A stretch of 64,000 nt of DNA from Kineosporia babensis (GTDB lineage Bacteria; Actinomycetota; Actinomycetes; Actinomycetales; Kineosporiaceae): NCBI RefSeq assembly GCF_021129305.1, contig NZ_JAJOMB010000008.1, positions 124,001 to 188,000 on the forward strand, read 5' to 3'. A model generated the notes under the pieces. That model had not been told where the DNA came from, searched no databases, and was given only the letters and a program-made list of their open reading frames with translations. Both the position numbers and the translations under genes were made by a program. This document shows, piece after piece, positions 1 through 7,881 of this stretch. Each line of letters opens with the position of its first letter. Position 1 is the stretch's first letter.

Positions 1-51
1 GTGGGCTCATACCGAGGAACCGTAGACCGGACCACCGACAGTCTTGGAAAG

Positions 52-75
52 TTATCCACAGCCCGGTTTTCCACA
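52..75 (+). promoter_or_regulatory. Pair of DnaA-box-like sites
   Basis: TTATCCACA (52-60) is a perfect match to the classical DnaA box, and TTTTCCACA (67-75) is a near match in the same orientation. They lie just past the 3' end of the leftward DinB-like gene. A second pair lies at 42052-42081. Two boxes alone do not make an origin; titration or regulatory sites are possible. Function is inference. Confidence 0.4.
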
Positions 76-86
76 GGCGAGGGCAC

Positions 87-605
87 TCAGTACTTGACGT
101 CGTTCAGATGATGGACGGGGTCGTGGAGGAAGTAGCGGGCGAAGCTGTCAACCGTGAACTTGGCCCCGTCGCTACGCCGGCCCGGCCGTTCCCACTCGGC
201 GTCGGTGACGGCGGCGAAGCGGTGGGCGATCGCGTCCCCGGCGGCCAGTAGCTCGCGGGAGACCAGCACCGGGTCCTGCTCCCAGTAGCGGTCCTGCACG
301 GCCGTGTCGTCCTGGTCCCAGTTCGGGAAGAGCGGGTCGTTCTCGGTCAGCATCATCTGCAGCCGCTGGTCGAAGATCTGGAAGACGTCGCGCACGTGGC
401 AGGCGTACTCCAGCGGGGACCAGGTCCCCTCCTGCGGCCGGCGCCGCACATCGGGCGTGACCAGCACCTCCAGCCAGGAGGCAACGTTGGCCCGGATCAA
501 CGACGGCAGGCGCCACATCGACACCGACCCGGCCTCGTAACCACACTCCGGGCAGGTGCGATCGAGTACCCACGTCCAGTCCTTGGTGTCCTTCTCGATC
601 GCCAT
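87..605 (-). CDS. DinB-like protein with N-terminal zinc-ribbon motif
   Basis: 172 residues. Residues 18-21 form a CPEC motif near the N-terminus. The rest looks like a DinB four-helix bundle, with histidines in a YACHVRD stretch and a C-terminal FLHDPVHHLND stretch at positions where DinB/YfiT proteins bind a metal. Members of this superfamily include thiol-dependent S-transferases, but many have no known reaction, and I cannot assign one here. The ATG at 605 is preferred over a TTG at 614 in the same frame. The gene is divergent from the GNAT gene at 705. It could also be read as a generic methyltransferase-associated DinB protein. Confidence 0.75.
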   Translation of the reverse strand: MAIEKDTKDWTWVLDRTCPECGYEAGSVSMWRLPSLIRANVASWLEVLVTPDVRRRPQEGTWSPLEYACHVRDVFQIFDQRLQMMLTENDPLFPNWDQDDTAVQDRYWEQDPVLVSRELLAAGDAIAHRFAAVTDAEWERPGRRSDGAKFTVDSFARYFLHDPVHHLNDVKY

Positions 606-670
606 GCGGACCAAGATAGTGCGCCCCTATCGGATGATTCTTCCCCTACGTGCGCTCCGGGTGCAGATAT

Positions 671-698
671 TTGCTCACGCCCCGGCAGAACCTAGGAT
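671..698 (+). promoter_or_regulatory. Probable promoter of the GNAT gene
   Basis: TTGCTC (671-676), a 16-nt spacer and TAGGAT (693-698) form a plausible housekeeping-sigma promoter. The ATG lies only 7 nt past the -10 box, so the transcript would be leaderless or nearly so. Confidence 0.5.
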
Positions 699-704
699 CA
701 CCGG

Positions 705-1175
705 ATGATCGTGGAACCGGCCCGCACCGAGGACACCGCGGACATCTCCCGCCTGCTGGCCGCCTACCTGAGCACCACCGAGCAGGAGAAGGCCGAACAC
801 GGTCTGGCCACCGGCGGTCCGCTGCCGCAGCGCTACCAGGACGAGATCGATCATCCGCAAGAGCTTCTCGCCCAAACCCTCGTCGCCCGCAAGGCGAGCG
901 GCGAGCGTCCGTCGGGTGTGGTGGTTCTGAAGACCGACGCCGACCAGGTCGAGATCAAGCGACTCTGGGTGGACCCGGCCGAGCGCGGCACCGGCGCCGG
1001 CCGGGCCCTGCTCCAGGCGGCTCAGCAGCAGGCCGGCCCGCGCCGGATCGTCCTGACGGTGTGGGACTGGCGGGCCGCCCCGATCGCCCTCTACCGCTCG
1101 CTGGGCTTCGTCGAAACTCCGTCCTGGGACGATCGGGAGCGCCTGCTCTGCCTGACCTTTCAGTCGAGCAGATAG
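705..1175 (+). CDS. GNAT family N-acetyltransferase
   Basis: 156 residues with the GNAT fold order. The acetyl-CoA binding stretch reads LWVDPAERGTGAGRALLQAA (about residues 86-105), matching the R/Q-x-x-G-x-G/A motif. It is followed by a LTVWDWRAAPIALYRSLGFVE segment typical of the last strands and helix of the fold. The acceptor substrate is unknown. The final 16 bases overlap the 3' end of the convergent allantoicase gene. A promoter just upstream and no Shine-Dalgarno suggest leaderless translation from the ATG. Confidence 0.85.
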   Translation: MIVEPARTEDTADISRLLAAYLSTTEQEKAEHGLATGGPLPQRYQDEIDHPQELLAQTLVARKASGERPSGVVVLKTDADQVEIKRLWVDPAERGTGAGRALLQAAQQQAGPRRIVLTVWDWRAAPIALYRSLGFVETPSWDDRERLLCLTFQSSR

Positions 1176-2278
1176 TTCCGCAGGGCAGCCGGAACCGCCG
1201 TCAGGCTACTGCGGGACGAGCGCAGGGAATCCGCCTCGGCGGAGGACAGCTCGGGCACGGCCAGCAGCAACTCCTCCAGGTGCCCGCCCGGCAGCCGGGA
1301 CAGGTACTCCAGCGTGCGCAACTCCAGCGCAGCGGGCGTCAGTTCACCGAGCAACCGCACGCGAGACATCCCGCCGTCTGGATACACATCCATCCGGACC
1401 TGATCGACCACGTCCCGGGCCACCCGCAGCCGGTGCACCGAATCGGGCCGGACGGGCTGTCGTGGCAGGAGCTCCAGCCAGTCCTGCGAGCCCGGCACCG
1501 ACCCGAGGAGCCGCAGCTCACCCGGGGCGTTACCGAGGAAATGGCTGGTGTCGATCACGGCCCGGCGCAGGGAGGCCGCCCCGGCCAGGGCGAAGACCAC
1601 GTAGTCGTTGCCGTCGTCGCGCCGCCGGGCGTTCTCCCAGCCGCCCTCGGTGGTCAGCGGGTTGCCGGGCAGGATCAGCTTGGCGGCCGAGGAGTAGAAC
1701 ATGTCCGAGACGCCGACCACCGCCCCACCGTTCTCCAGCGCGGCCAGATCGATGGTGCCGGTGAGCTGACGCGGATCGGCCACCGGCAGACCCTGCACGC
1801 GCAGCCGGGCCACTCCCCCGTCCGGATAGATCGACAACCGCACATGGGTCCAGCGGTGCTCGCTGGTGACCTCGAAGACGTTGGCCGTGTGCCCCTTCAG
1901 CTCGACCTTGGGCAGGATCGTGGTCCAGGCGCTCTCGGGCAGGTCCTGCGCCACCGGATGCCCCTCGGAGGCGGTGGCCTCGATCGAGGCGAAAGGCGGG
2001 TAGTTGCCCTTGAAGTGCGCGGTGTCAATGACCACGGACTGCACCACGCCGGGCAGGCCGAGCCGGACGATCGCGTAATCGTGCCCGGCATCGCGGCGCC
2101 GGCGGGTCTCCCAGCCGTCGTAGATCTTTCCGTCCGGGCCGAAGGTGTGCACTTCGTGGGCCGAGGGCTCGGGGCGGATCAGATTGCGGCGGTCGGCGAA
2201 CAACTGGTCGTTGGCGTAGACCACGCGTCCACCCACGGCGCTACTGGCAAGATCCGTCAGCAACTGCTTTTCGGCCAT
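1160..2278 (-). CDS. alc: Allantoicase
   Basis: 372 residues, the usual length for allantoicase, which hydrolyses allantoate to ureidoglycolate and urea in the cytoplasm. The protein has the expected two-fold internal repeat. One half holds ETRRRRDAGHDYAIVRLGLPG and the other GWENARRRDDGNDYVVFALAG, each followed by a predicted jelly-roll segment with TSHF or TAHF and an MDVYPDGG or LSIYPDGG turn. It is the last gene of the leftward purine catabolism cluster, 117 bp after allB. An AAGGAAG Shine-Dalgarno precedes the ATG. No ureidoglycolate lyase or hydrolase is seen in the window. Confidence 0.95.
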   Translation of the reverse strand: MAEKQLLTDLASSAVGGRVVYANDQLFADRRNLIRPEPSAHEVHTFGPDGKIYDGWETRRRRDAGHDYAIVRLGLPGVVQSVVIDTAHFKGNYPPFASIEATASEGHPVAQDLPESAWTTILPKVELKGHTANVFEVTSEHRWTHVRLSIYPDGGVARLRVQGLPVADPRQLTGTIDLAALENGGAVVGVSDMFYSSAAKLILPGNPLTTEGGWENARRRDDGNDYVVFALAGAASLRRAVIDTSHFLGNAPGELRLLGSVPGSQDWLELLPRQPVRPDSVHRLRVARDVVDQVRMDVYPDGGMSRVRLLGELTPAALELRTLEYLSRLPGGHLEELLLAVPELSSAEADSLRSSRSSLTAVPAALRNYLLD

Positions 2279-2395
2279 GCAACTACTTCCTTTCCAACTG
2301 GGGACGAGCGGCGCACCAATGCGGGCCCGGCCAGAACCGGCGGGGCACCGATGCGTTCAGAGCAACGGACGATCGGGGCACCGCAGCCACGGATC

Positions 2396-3730
2396 TCAGA
2401 CATCCCCGCGGCGCAGGAGCCGTCCTCGGGGTGGCGCATCCAGATCCAGAGGCTCACCCGCGAGCCAGGTTTCCCGAACCACTCCGGCCAGCGCCATCCC
2501 GTCGTAAGGGGTGATCGGGTGCCGGTGCTCGAGGTCGGAGGCGGCCACCACCGCGGCCTCGTCCGGCGCGAAGACGCACAGATCGGCGTCGTAGCCCAGC
2601 GCGATCCGGCCCTTGCGGCTGAGCCCGGCCAGGTTGGCGGTGCGCGCGGACATCCACTCGGACACGTCGGTCAGCGAGAAACCGTGCGTGCGGGCCTGGC
2701 TCCAGACCGCCCGCAGCCCGAGCTGGACCGACGAGATCCCGCCCCAGGCAACGCCGAAGTCCCCGATGTCGAACCGCTTCAGCTCGGGCGTGCACGGCGA
2801 ATGGTCGGTGACCACGCAGTCGATCACGCCCTCGCGCAGGCCTTCCCAGAGCAGCTCACGGTTGGCGCTCTCGCGGATCGGCGGGCAGCACTTGAACTGG
2901 GTGGCCCCGTCGGGAATCGCCTCGGAGGTGAAACTCAGGTAGTGCGGGCAGGTCTCGACCGTGACCAGCACCCCGTCGCGTTTGGCCGAGGCCAGCATGG
3001 GCAGGGCGTCCGAGCTGGACAGGTGCAGGATGTGCACGCGGGCCCGGGTGTAGCGGGCGGCCTCGATCACCTCGGCGATCGCCATGTTCTCGGCCCCGCG
3101 CGGCCGGGAGGCCAGGAACCGCCGGTACCGCTCGCCCTCCGGCGCCGGAGCCCGGTCGATCGACTGCGAGTTCTCCGCGTGCACGATCATCAGGGCACCG
3201 AAATCCTGCAGCACGCCCAGGTACTGCTCCAGCTCGGCCGAGGCCAGCGGCTGGAACTCGTCCACCCCGGAATGCAGCAGGAAGCACTTGAACCCGAACA
3301 CCCCGGCGTCGTGCAGCGGCCGCAGCTCCTCCAGGTTGCCGGGCACCGCCCCGCCCCAGAACCCGGTGTCCACGTAGACCGCGCCCGAGGCCGCCTTCCG
3401 CTTGATCTCCAGCCCCTCGACCGTGGTGGTGGGCGGGATGGAGTTCAGCGGCATGTCGATCAGCGTGGTCACACCGCCGGCCGCGGCCGCGCGGGTGGCC
3501 GAGGCGAAGCCTTCCCATTCGGTGCGCCCCGGCTCGTTGATGTGCACGTGGGTGTCCACCAGGCCGGGCATAAGCACCACGTCCTCGCCGAGCTCGATCA
3601 CCCGCCCGGCCTCCAGCCCGGCGTCCAGCGGCTCGATCGCCACGATCCGGCCGTCCCGGATCCCGATCGAGCGCGCCGACTCCCCCACCGTGGTGATCAC
3701 CCGAGGCGCCCGGAAAACCGTGTCCAGCAT
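2396..3730 (-). CDS. allB: Allantoinase
   Basis: 444 residues of the cyclic amidohydrolase family. It opens allantoin to allantoate. Metal-site motifs are all present: HVH in VDTHVHINEPG near residue 60, the lysine of GFKCFLLHSG (the usual carbamylated bridge), HAEN, HILHLSS, and the aspartate of VVTDHSPC. The ATG at 3730 is chosen because a GGGGTG Shine-Dalgarno lies about 8 nt upstream; a TTG 15 bases earlier would overlap that site. It is 22 bp downstream of the DUF6986 gene and upstream of alc, so it is probably part of one polycistronic unit. Confidence 0.95.
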   Translation of the reverse strand: MLDTVFRAPRVITTVGESARSIGIRDGRIVAIEPLDAGLEAGRVIELGEDVVLMPGLVDTHVHINEPGRTEWEGFASATRAAAAGGVTTLIDMPLNSIPPTTTVEGLEIKRKAASGAVYVDTGFWGGAVPGNLEELRPLHDAGVFGFKCFLLHSGVDEFQPLASAELEQYLGVLQDFGALMIVHAENSQSIDRAPAPEGERYRRFLASRPRGAENMAIAEVIEAARYTRARVHILHLSSSDALPMLASAKRDGVLVTVETCPHYLSFTSEAIPDGATQFKCCPPIRESANRELLWEGLREGVIDCVVTDHSPCTPELKRFDIGDFGVAWGGISSVQLGLRAVWSQARTHGFSLTDVSEWMSARTANLAGLSRKGRIALGYDADLCVFAPDEAAVVAASDLEHRHPITPYDGMALAGVVRETWLAGEPLDLDAPPRGRLLRRGDV

Positions 3731-3752
3731 GCTCTTGCACCCCAATCAACAA

Positions 3753-4985
3753 TCAGCGACGAGCCAGCACCAGCAATCCGGCCCGGTCCAGCCCGCAGGC
3801 CGCGAACACCTCTTCGTCGGAACAGGCACCACAGTCCACCGCCCGCAGCACGGCGTTGGCCAGGGCCTGCGCGGTGGCCGGTTCGTCCATCACCCCGGAA
3901 GCCGCCTTGGCGTTGTAGGCCTTCAGCCGTGCCGCGCTGGGCCCGAGCTGGGCCCGGTAGAACTGGTAGGTGGCGGCGTACCGGCTGACCAGATGGCCCG
4001 GATGCAGGTCCCAGCCCTGGTACAGCGCTCGCTCCAGCGCCCGGGAAACCAGCCGGGCGTGCAGCCGCCAGGCATCGGCCACGTCAGAACCGAAGGGGAT
4101 GACGTTGGTGGAACCGTCGCTGACCCGGACTCCGGTCTGCGCGGCGGCCAGTTGCATCACGGCCTTGGCGTGATCGGCCAGCGGATGCTCCAGCGACTGA
4201 TAGCCCGCGACCACTCCGGCAGCTGCACTGAAATCGTAAGTACCGTAGTGCAGTCCCTCGATCCGGCCCCGGCCCGCGTGCACCAGCTGAGCCACCACCG
4301 CTGCGCCCTGGGGACCGTAAACCGCCTGCGGTACCTCGATCTGAAGCTCCAGCCGCAGCGCCCCCGACGCCAGGCCGAGCTCCGCTTCCAGATGCTGCAG
4401 CACCCGCACCCCGGTCTGAACCTCGGCCACGTGAGCCACCTTCGGCAGGGTGACCACGAACCGTTCCGGCAGCCCGCCGTGTTCGACCGCCGAGGACAGC
4501 AGGAGCCCAAGGGTGTTCAGCCCTCGCCATCGAGTGGCCGCCTGCAGCCCCTTGATCCGGGTACCCGCCAGCAGCGGCGCATCCGGACGGCGGGCCAGCT
4601 CAGCCAGCGCGGCCCCGGCCGCCTTGGCGGTTTCGTCCTCCTCCGGATCCGGACGCAAGCCGTACCCGTCCTCGAAGTCGATCCGCACGTCCTCAAGCGG
4701 CTGGGAGGCGAGTTTCGTTGCCAACCGCGGGTAGACGTCCACAATATGGTCTGGAGCCAGCCCGGCCGCCGAAGCCAGCGCAGCCGGAGTGGGTGCGTGT
4801 TCCGCGAGCAACGCGAGGGCCTGTTCACCCCACTGCGTGCAGGTGGCCGCGCTGAACTGGTCGGCCGGCACGTAGACCGTGTGCACCGGCTGACGAGATC
4901 CGGCCTCGCCCGGGTACCACTGCGCCTGCGCATCGGCAGGCGCCATCCGCGCGTCGACATCCGATCGGAAAGCTTCGTCGAACAT
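3753..4985 (-). CDS. DUF6986-type aldolase/citrate lyase superfamily protein in the purine cluster
   Basis: 410 residues of the HpcH/HpaI-citrate lyase-malate synthase superfamily (TIM barrel). Visible elements are VRIDFEDGYG near residue 100, a LELQIEVPQ stretch in place of the usual I-E-T/S-P metal ligand region, and GLHYGTYDFS in place of the G-x-x-D-L loop. The gene sits 10 bp after uricase and 22 bp before allB. This points to a role in purine use, for example on glyoxylate or another C2-C3 product of ureidoglycolate. The reaction is not known to me, and no ordinary malate synthase is seen nearby. Confidence 0.8.
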   Translation of the reverse strand: MFDEAFRSDVDARMAPADAQAQWYPGEAGSRQPVHTVYVPADQFSAATCTQWGEQALALLAEHAPTPAALASAAGLAPDHIVDVYPRLATKLASQPLEDVRIDFEDGYGLRPDPEEDETAKAAGAALAELARRPDAPLLAGTRIKGLQAATRWRGLNTLGLLLSSAVEHGGLPERFVVTLPKVAHVAEVQTGVRVLQHLEAELGLASGALRLELQIEVPQAVYGPQGAAVVAQLVHAGRGRIEGLHYGTYDFSAAAGVVAGYQSLEHPLADHAKAVMQLAAAQTGVRVSDGSTNVIPFGSDVADAWRLHARLVSRALERALYQGWDLHPGHLVSRYAATYQFYRAQLGPSAARLKAYNAKAASGVMDEPATAQALANAVLRAVDCGACSDEEVFAACGLDRAGLLVLARR

Positions 4986-4995
4986 CTTCGCCCCC

Positions 4996-5889
4996 TTAGA
5001 TGAAGCCCGGCACGAACTCCCAGGCGAGCCCGGCGTCCGGTGCTTCTTCGCGCAGCACCTGCCCCTCGATCAGACCGTAGGGCCGATCACCGGCGATGAA
5101 CACCTCGTTCGGATTGTCCAGGTCGAAAGGTGTGAGATCGGCCAGATAATGGTGCTTGTTCGGCATGGACAGGCGGATCTCGGCCACCTCGGCGAACTTC
5201 TCCAGCACGGCCTGGCCCATCGCGTACAGGGTCTGCTGCAGGGCGAGACTGTGCACCGACGCGAAGGTTTCCAGAAGCAGCGTGCGCACTTCCGGATAGA
5301 CAGCGTCAAAGTCCAGGTCGGCAGACGCATATCGCCAACGCGCGGTGACCGAGGTGGCCAGGATCCGGTCGGTGGTCTCCGGCAGTGTGGTGTACTCGTC
5401 GCGCGGAAACCCGTGGAACTCCGAGCCGGTCGACTTCAGCACCACTAGATCGGTCAGCCCGGAGACCACCCAGGCCTGGTCACCGTCCACCGTGACCGTG
5501 GTGGTCCGCCGCTCACCGCCGGGCCGGGCGAACGCGTGATCGTGCTCCTGCCCGCCCACTTCGATCCGCTGCCAGGGCAATTGGTCGATCTCGATCTGGG
5601 CACCCTGCACCGGCGGCTGCGACTGCACGAAATGCCGGGCCAGGCGCAGCCCGAAGTCCTCCGGCGAGCCCACCCCGTACTTCCGGGCGAACGCGTACAC
5701 CGTGTTCTTCTGGGTGTCGGTGGCCAGCACCGAGGCGTTGTCGCCGGCGAGGTAGGTGGCCTCGAAACGCCCGCGCAGGTGGGTACTGACGTTCAGATCG
5801 GTCAGGACGTGGCGCGGCGACGAGCGGTCCACGTGCACCAGCCGGACCTCGGCCTTGCCGTACTGATTGGCGCCCAGAACGATACCCAT
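4996..5889 (-). CDS. Urate oxidase (uricase)
   Basis: 297 residues, the normal length. It oxidises urate to 5-hydroxyisourate without a cofactor. Conserved parts are NQYGKAEVRLV at the N-terminus (catalytic Lys), LATDTQKNTVYAFAR (catalytic Thr of the T-D pair), GSEFHGFPRDEYTTLPETTDRILATSVTARW, and SMPNKHHYL near the end (the active-site His region). The ATG at 5889 is chosen because the protein then begins MGIVLGANQYGKAEV, as uricases do; the open frame extends further upstream but codes for nothing uricase-like. It follows uraH by 8 bp. Confidence 0.96.
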   Translation of the reverse strand: MGIVLGANQYGKAEVRLVHVDRSSPRHVLTDLNVSTHLRGRFEATYLAGDNASVLATDTQKNTVYAFARKYGVGSPEDFGLRLARHFVQSQPPVQGAQIEIDQLPWQRIEVGGQEHDHAFARPGGERRTTTVTVDGDQAWVVSGLTDLVVLKSTGSEFHGFPRDEYTTLPETTDRILATSVTARWRYASADLDFDAVYPEVRTLLLETFASVHSLALQQTLYAMGQAVLEKFAEVAEIRLSMPNKHHYLADLTPFDLDNPNEVFIAGDRPYGLIEGQVLREEAPDAGLAWEFVPGFI

Positions 5890-5897
5890 GCGGTGCG

Positions 5898-6224
5898 TCA
5901 GCTCCCTCGGTAGGTCGAGTACGCGTAGGCCGAGAGCAGGAGCGGGACGTGAAAGTGCCCGTCCCCCTCGGCGATCGTGAAGGCGATCGACACCTGCGGG
6001 TAGAAGCACTCCCGGCCCTGCTGCTCGAACCATTCTCCGGTTCCGAACGTCAGGCGGAAGATGCCAGGCATGACGATCACGTCACTACCCCAGTCGCGGA
6101 CCCGCCCGTCGGCATCGGTGACGGCGCTCGCCAGCCAGCCGTTGGGCCCTTCCAGGACCACGGCGACCCCGACCGCCGGACGCCCGGTGCCCGAGTCGAG
6201 CACATGGGTCGAGAGGGTGGCCAT
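5898..6224 (-). CDS. uraH: 5-Hydroxyisourate hydrolase (transthyretin-like)
   Basis: 108 residues. It hydrolyses 5-hydroxyisourate to OHCU (2-oxo-4-hydroxy-4-carboxy-5-ureidoimidazoline), the step after uricase. The diagnostic C-terminal tetrapeptide YRGS is present, with STHVLDSGTGRPA at the N-terminus (active-site His), GRVRDW in the middle (active-site Arg), and HFHVPLLLSAYAYSTY near the end. Its ATG shares one base with the uraD stop codon (TGATG), so the two genes are translationally coupled. Confidence 0.96.
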   Translation of the reverse strand: MATLSTHVLDSGTGRPAVGVAVVLEGPNGWLASAVTDADGRVRDWGSDVIVMPGIFRLTFGTGEWFEQQGRECFYPQVSIAFTIAEGDGHFHVPLLLSAYAYSTYRGS

Positions 6225-6754
6225 CAGGAAACCTTTCCCGGCGAAAGCTCTTCCAGCCAGCCGGTGAGCCGCAGCTGGGCGATCTGGGCCAGTTGCTCGC
6301 GCACCACCTCGGCCTCGGTCTGCGGGTCGTTGACCAGCCGTTCGTCCAGCGCGGCAAGGATCTCCGGCCCGCTGCGACCGGCCGCGCGGATCAGGAAGAC
6401 CTGGTCGAACTTCTTTTCGTAGGCCAGGTTTCCGGCGTGTAACGCGGCGGTAAGTTCTGCGTCCGCGGAGTCCACCCCGGCCTGTTCGGAGCGGGAGTGC
6501 GCGGCCTCCCGCCCGTTTCCGCCCGCCCGTTCACCGATCCGCGGATGCTTGCTCAGCGCCAGCCGCAAATCGTCCTCGCCGAGCACCAGACCGAAGCGGT
6601 AGGCCGTGGCGAGCAGGCTCTCAGCATCCGGATAGGGCCGTCCGGCCAGCACCGCGGTGGCCCAGCCGGGAGCGTTCATGCAGGTCAGCAGGCGTTGCAG
6701 GGCAGGTTCGGCGGGCAGGGCGTTGAACTGGGCGACACCGTTGGCAGAGGGCAC
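6224..6754 (-). CDS. uraD: OHCU decarboxylase
   Basis: 176 residues. It decarboxylates OHCU stereospecifically to (S)-allantoin. Family marks are the SKHPRIGER stretch (catalytic His) and FDQVFLIRAAGRSGPEILAALDERL in the C-terminal half. The central linker is rich in Gly, Ala and Ser. The GTG at 6754 has a GAGGAG Shine-Dalgarno a few bases upstream. It is the first gene of the core urate cluster, so the order uraD-uraH-uricase puts the whole urate-to-allantoin module together. A -10-like TAGGGT lies in the 44-bp gap before it, but I see no convincing -35. Confidence 0.94.
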   Translation of the reverse strand: MPSANGVAQFNALPAEPALQRLLTCMNAPGWATAVLAGRPYPDAESLLATAYRFGLVLGEDDLRLALSKHPRIGERAGGNGREAAHSRSEQAGVDSADAELTAALHAGNLAYEKKFDQVFLIRAAGRSGPEILAALDERLVNDPQTEAEVVREQLAQIAQLRLTGWLEELSPGKVS

Positions 6755-6798
6755 CGGTCTCCTCGGTTGTCTCGGCTGCGCTCACACCCTACTCAACC

Positions 6799-7881
6799 TC
6801 AGCGGCGGCGTCTGCGGCGAGAACGATTCGGGCGCAACATGATCGCGGCGGCAATCAGGACGATGAGGGCAACCACGGCGGCGCCGGAGCCGACGATGAG
6901 CTGCAGTCGGGTGTCGCTGCCGGCCAGTTCCCTCAGTTGCTCGGCGGCCTTGCTGCTTACGGACGTCGGGGTCGGCGAAGCGCTGGACGGTTCGGCTTCC
7001 TCGGTGGCCACCTCGGGGATGCGCACCCGCAGGATCGGCGAGTTCTCACCTTCCGAGCCGATCAGGGCATAGGCGCCGTCGTCCACCACCGCGAGCGATT
7101 CGCCCTGCTCCTGCTTGGGCAGGGACTTGGAGGCCAGAGTTTCCAGGCGTTCGTTCTCGACCGTGCTGGGGGCCGCGATCACCGAGAGGTTGCCGTAGCC
7201 GCGCAGGAGAAGATTGCCGTCGGGCAGGAAGGCGCCGTCGGTGACCATGGGGGCGCGCATGGTGGCCACCTTGGTCATCTCGGTGACCTTGGACTCGCCG
7301 GTTGCCTGGTTGCCGGGCCAGACCTTTTTGGGGACGGAGTACAACTCGGACCCGAACAGCGTCTTCGAGACCACGTACAGCTGGCCGCTCTTAGGGTCGG
7401 CCAGCAGGGCCTCGGCGTCGCGCGGGCCGTCGGGGTAGGTCAGATTCAGCACCCGGACCGGCTCGACGGTGACGTCGGCCAGATTCTGCGGCTCCCGGAT
7501 GATCGCGATCCGCACCGACGGATGCACCGCCAGGTTGTCGCCGATGTCGCCCACCGCGATCAGTGCTTCCCCCGGCGCCGGGCTGTTCTTCGGACCCCGC
7601 AGGCTGGTGATCGCCTCCCAGTCCCGGGACTGTTCCCCCGAGATGACGACGGTTGCCGCGGTCGACCCGTTCTTCGCTATCCCGTAGATCTGCGCGCTGT
7701 GTCCGGAGTCGTTGTGGGTCCAGAGCACGTTCTTGTGCAGCAGGCTGGGCGCCAGGCCGGAACTCTCGGTGATCCGCGAATCCTTGATCACCCGGTCCTG
7801 CTTGGTCTTCGCCTGTGCCGGCCCCCCGGTCAGCAGCACCAGGACAAGCGCCAGCAGCACGGCCGCCGACCTCATGCTCAC
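6799..7881 (-). CDS. Secreted, membrane-anchored protein of unknown function
   Basis: 360 residues. The N-terminus is a signal peptide (MRSAAVLLALVLVLLTGGPAQA), followed by a beta-rich body with motifs such as ESSGLAPS, WTHNDSG and RDWEAI. The C-terminus has a membrane segment (LIVGSGAAVVALIVLIAAAIML) and a polyarginine tail, so the body should face outside. The repeated strand-turn pattern suggests a beta-propeller, but I cannot name a family. Its GTG start overlaps the stop of the upstream methyltransferase (GTGA); an ATG six bases later is also possible. It is 44 bp upstream of uraD, yet nothing in it links it to purines. Confidence 0.75.
   Translation of the reverse strand: MSMRSAAVLLALVLVLLTGGPAQAKTKQDRVIKDSRITESSGLAPSLLHKNVLWTHNDSGHSAQIYGIAKNGSTAATVVISGEQSRDWEAITSLRGPKNSPAPGEALIAVGDIGDNLAVHPSVRIAIIREPQNLADVTVEPVRVLNLTYPDGPRDAEALLADPKSGQLYVVSKTLFGSELYSVPKKVWPGNQATGESKVTEMTKVATMRAPMVTDGAFLPDGNLLLRGYGNLSVIAAPSTVENERLETLASKSLPKQEQGESLAVVDDGAYALIGSEGENSPILRVRIPEVATEEAEPSSASPTPTSVSSKAAEQLRELAGSDTRLQLIVGSGAAVVALIVLIAAAIMLRPNRSRRRRRR

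Noticed and set aside
650..3988. Very long + strand open frame (over 1100 codons)
   Set aside because: It is antisense to allantoicase and allantoinase, whose proteins are clearly recognisable. High-GC codon bias opens the opposite frame.
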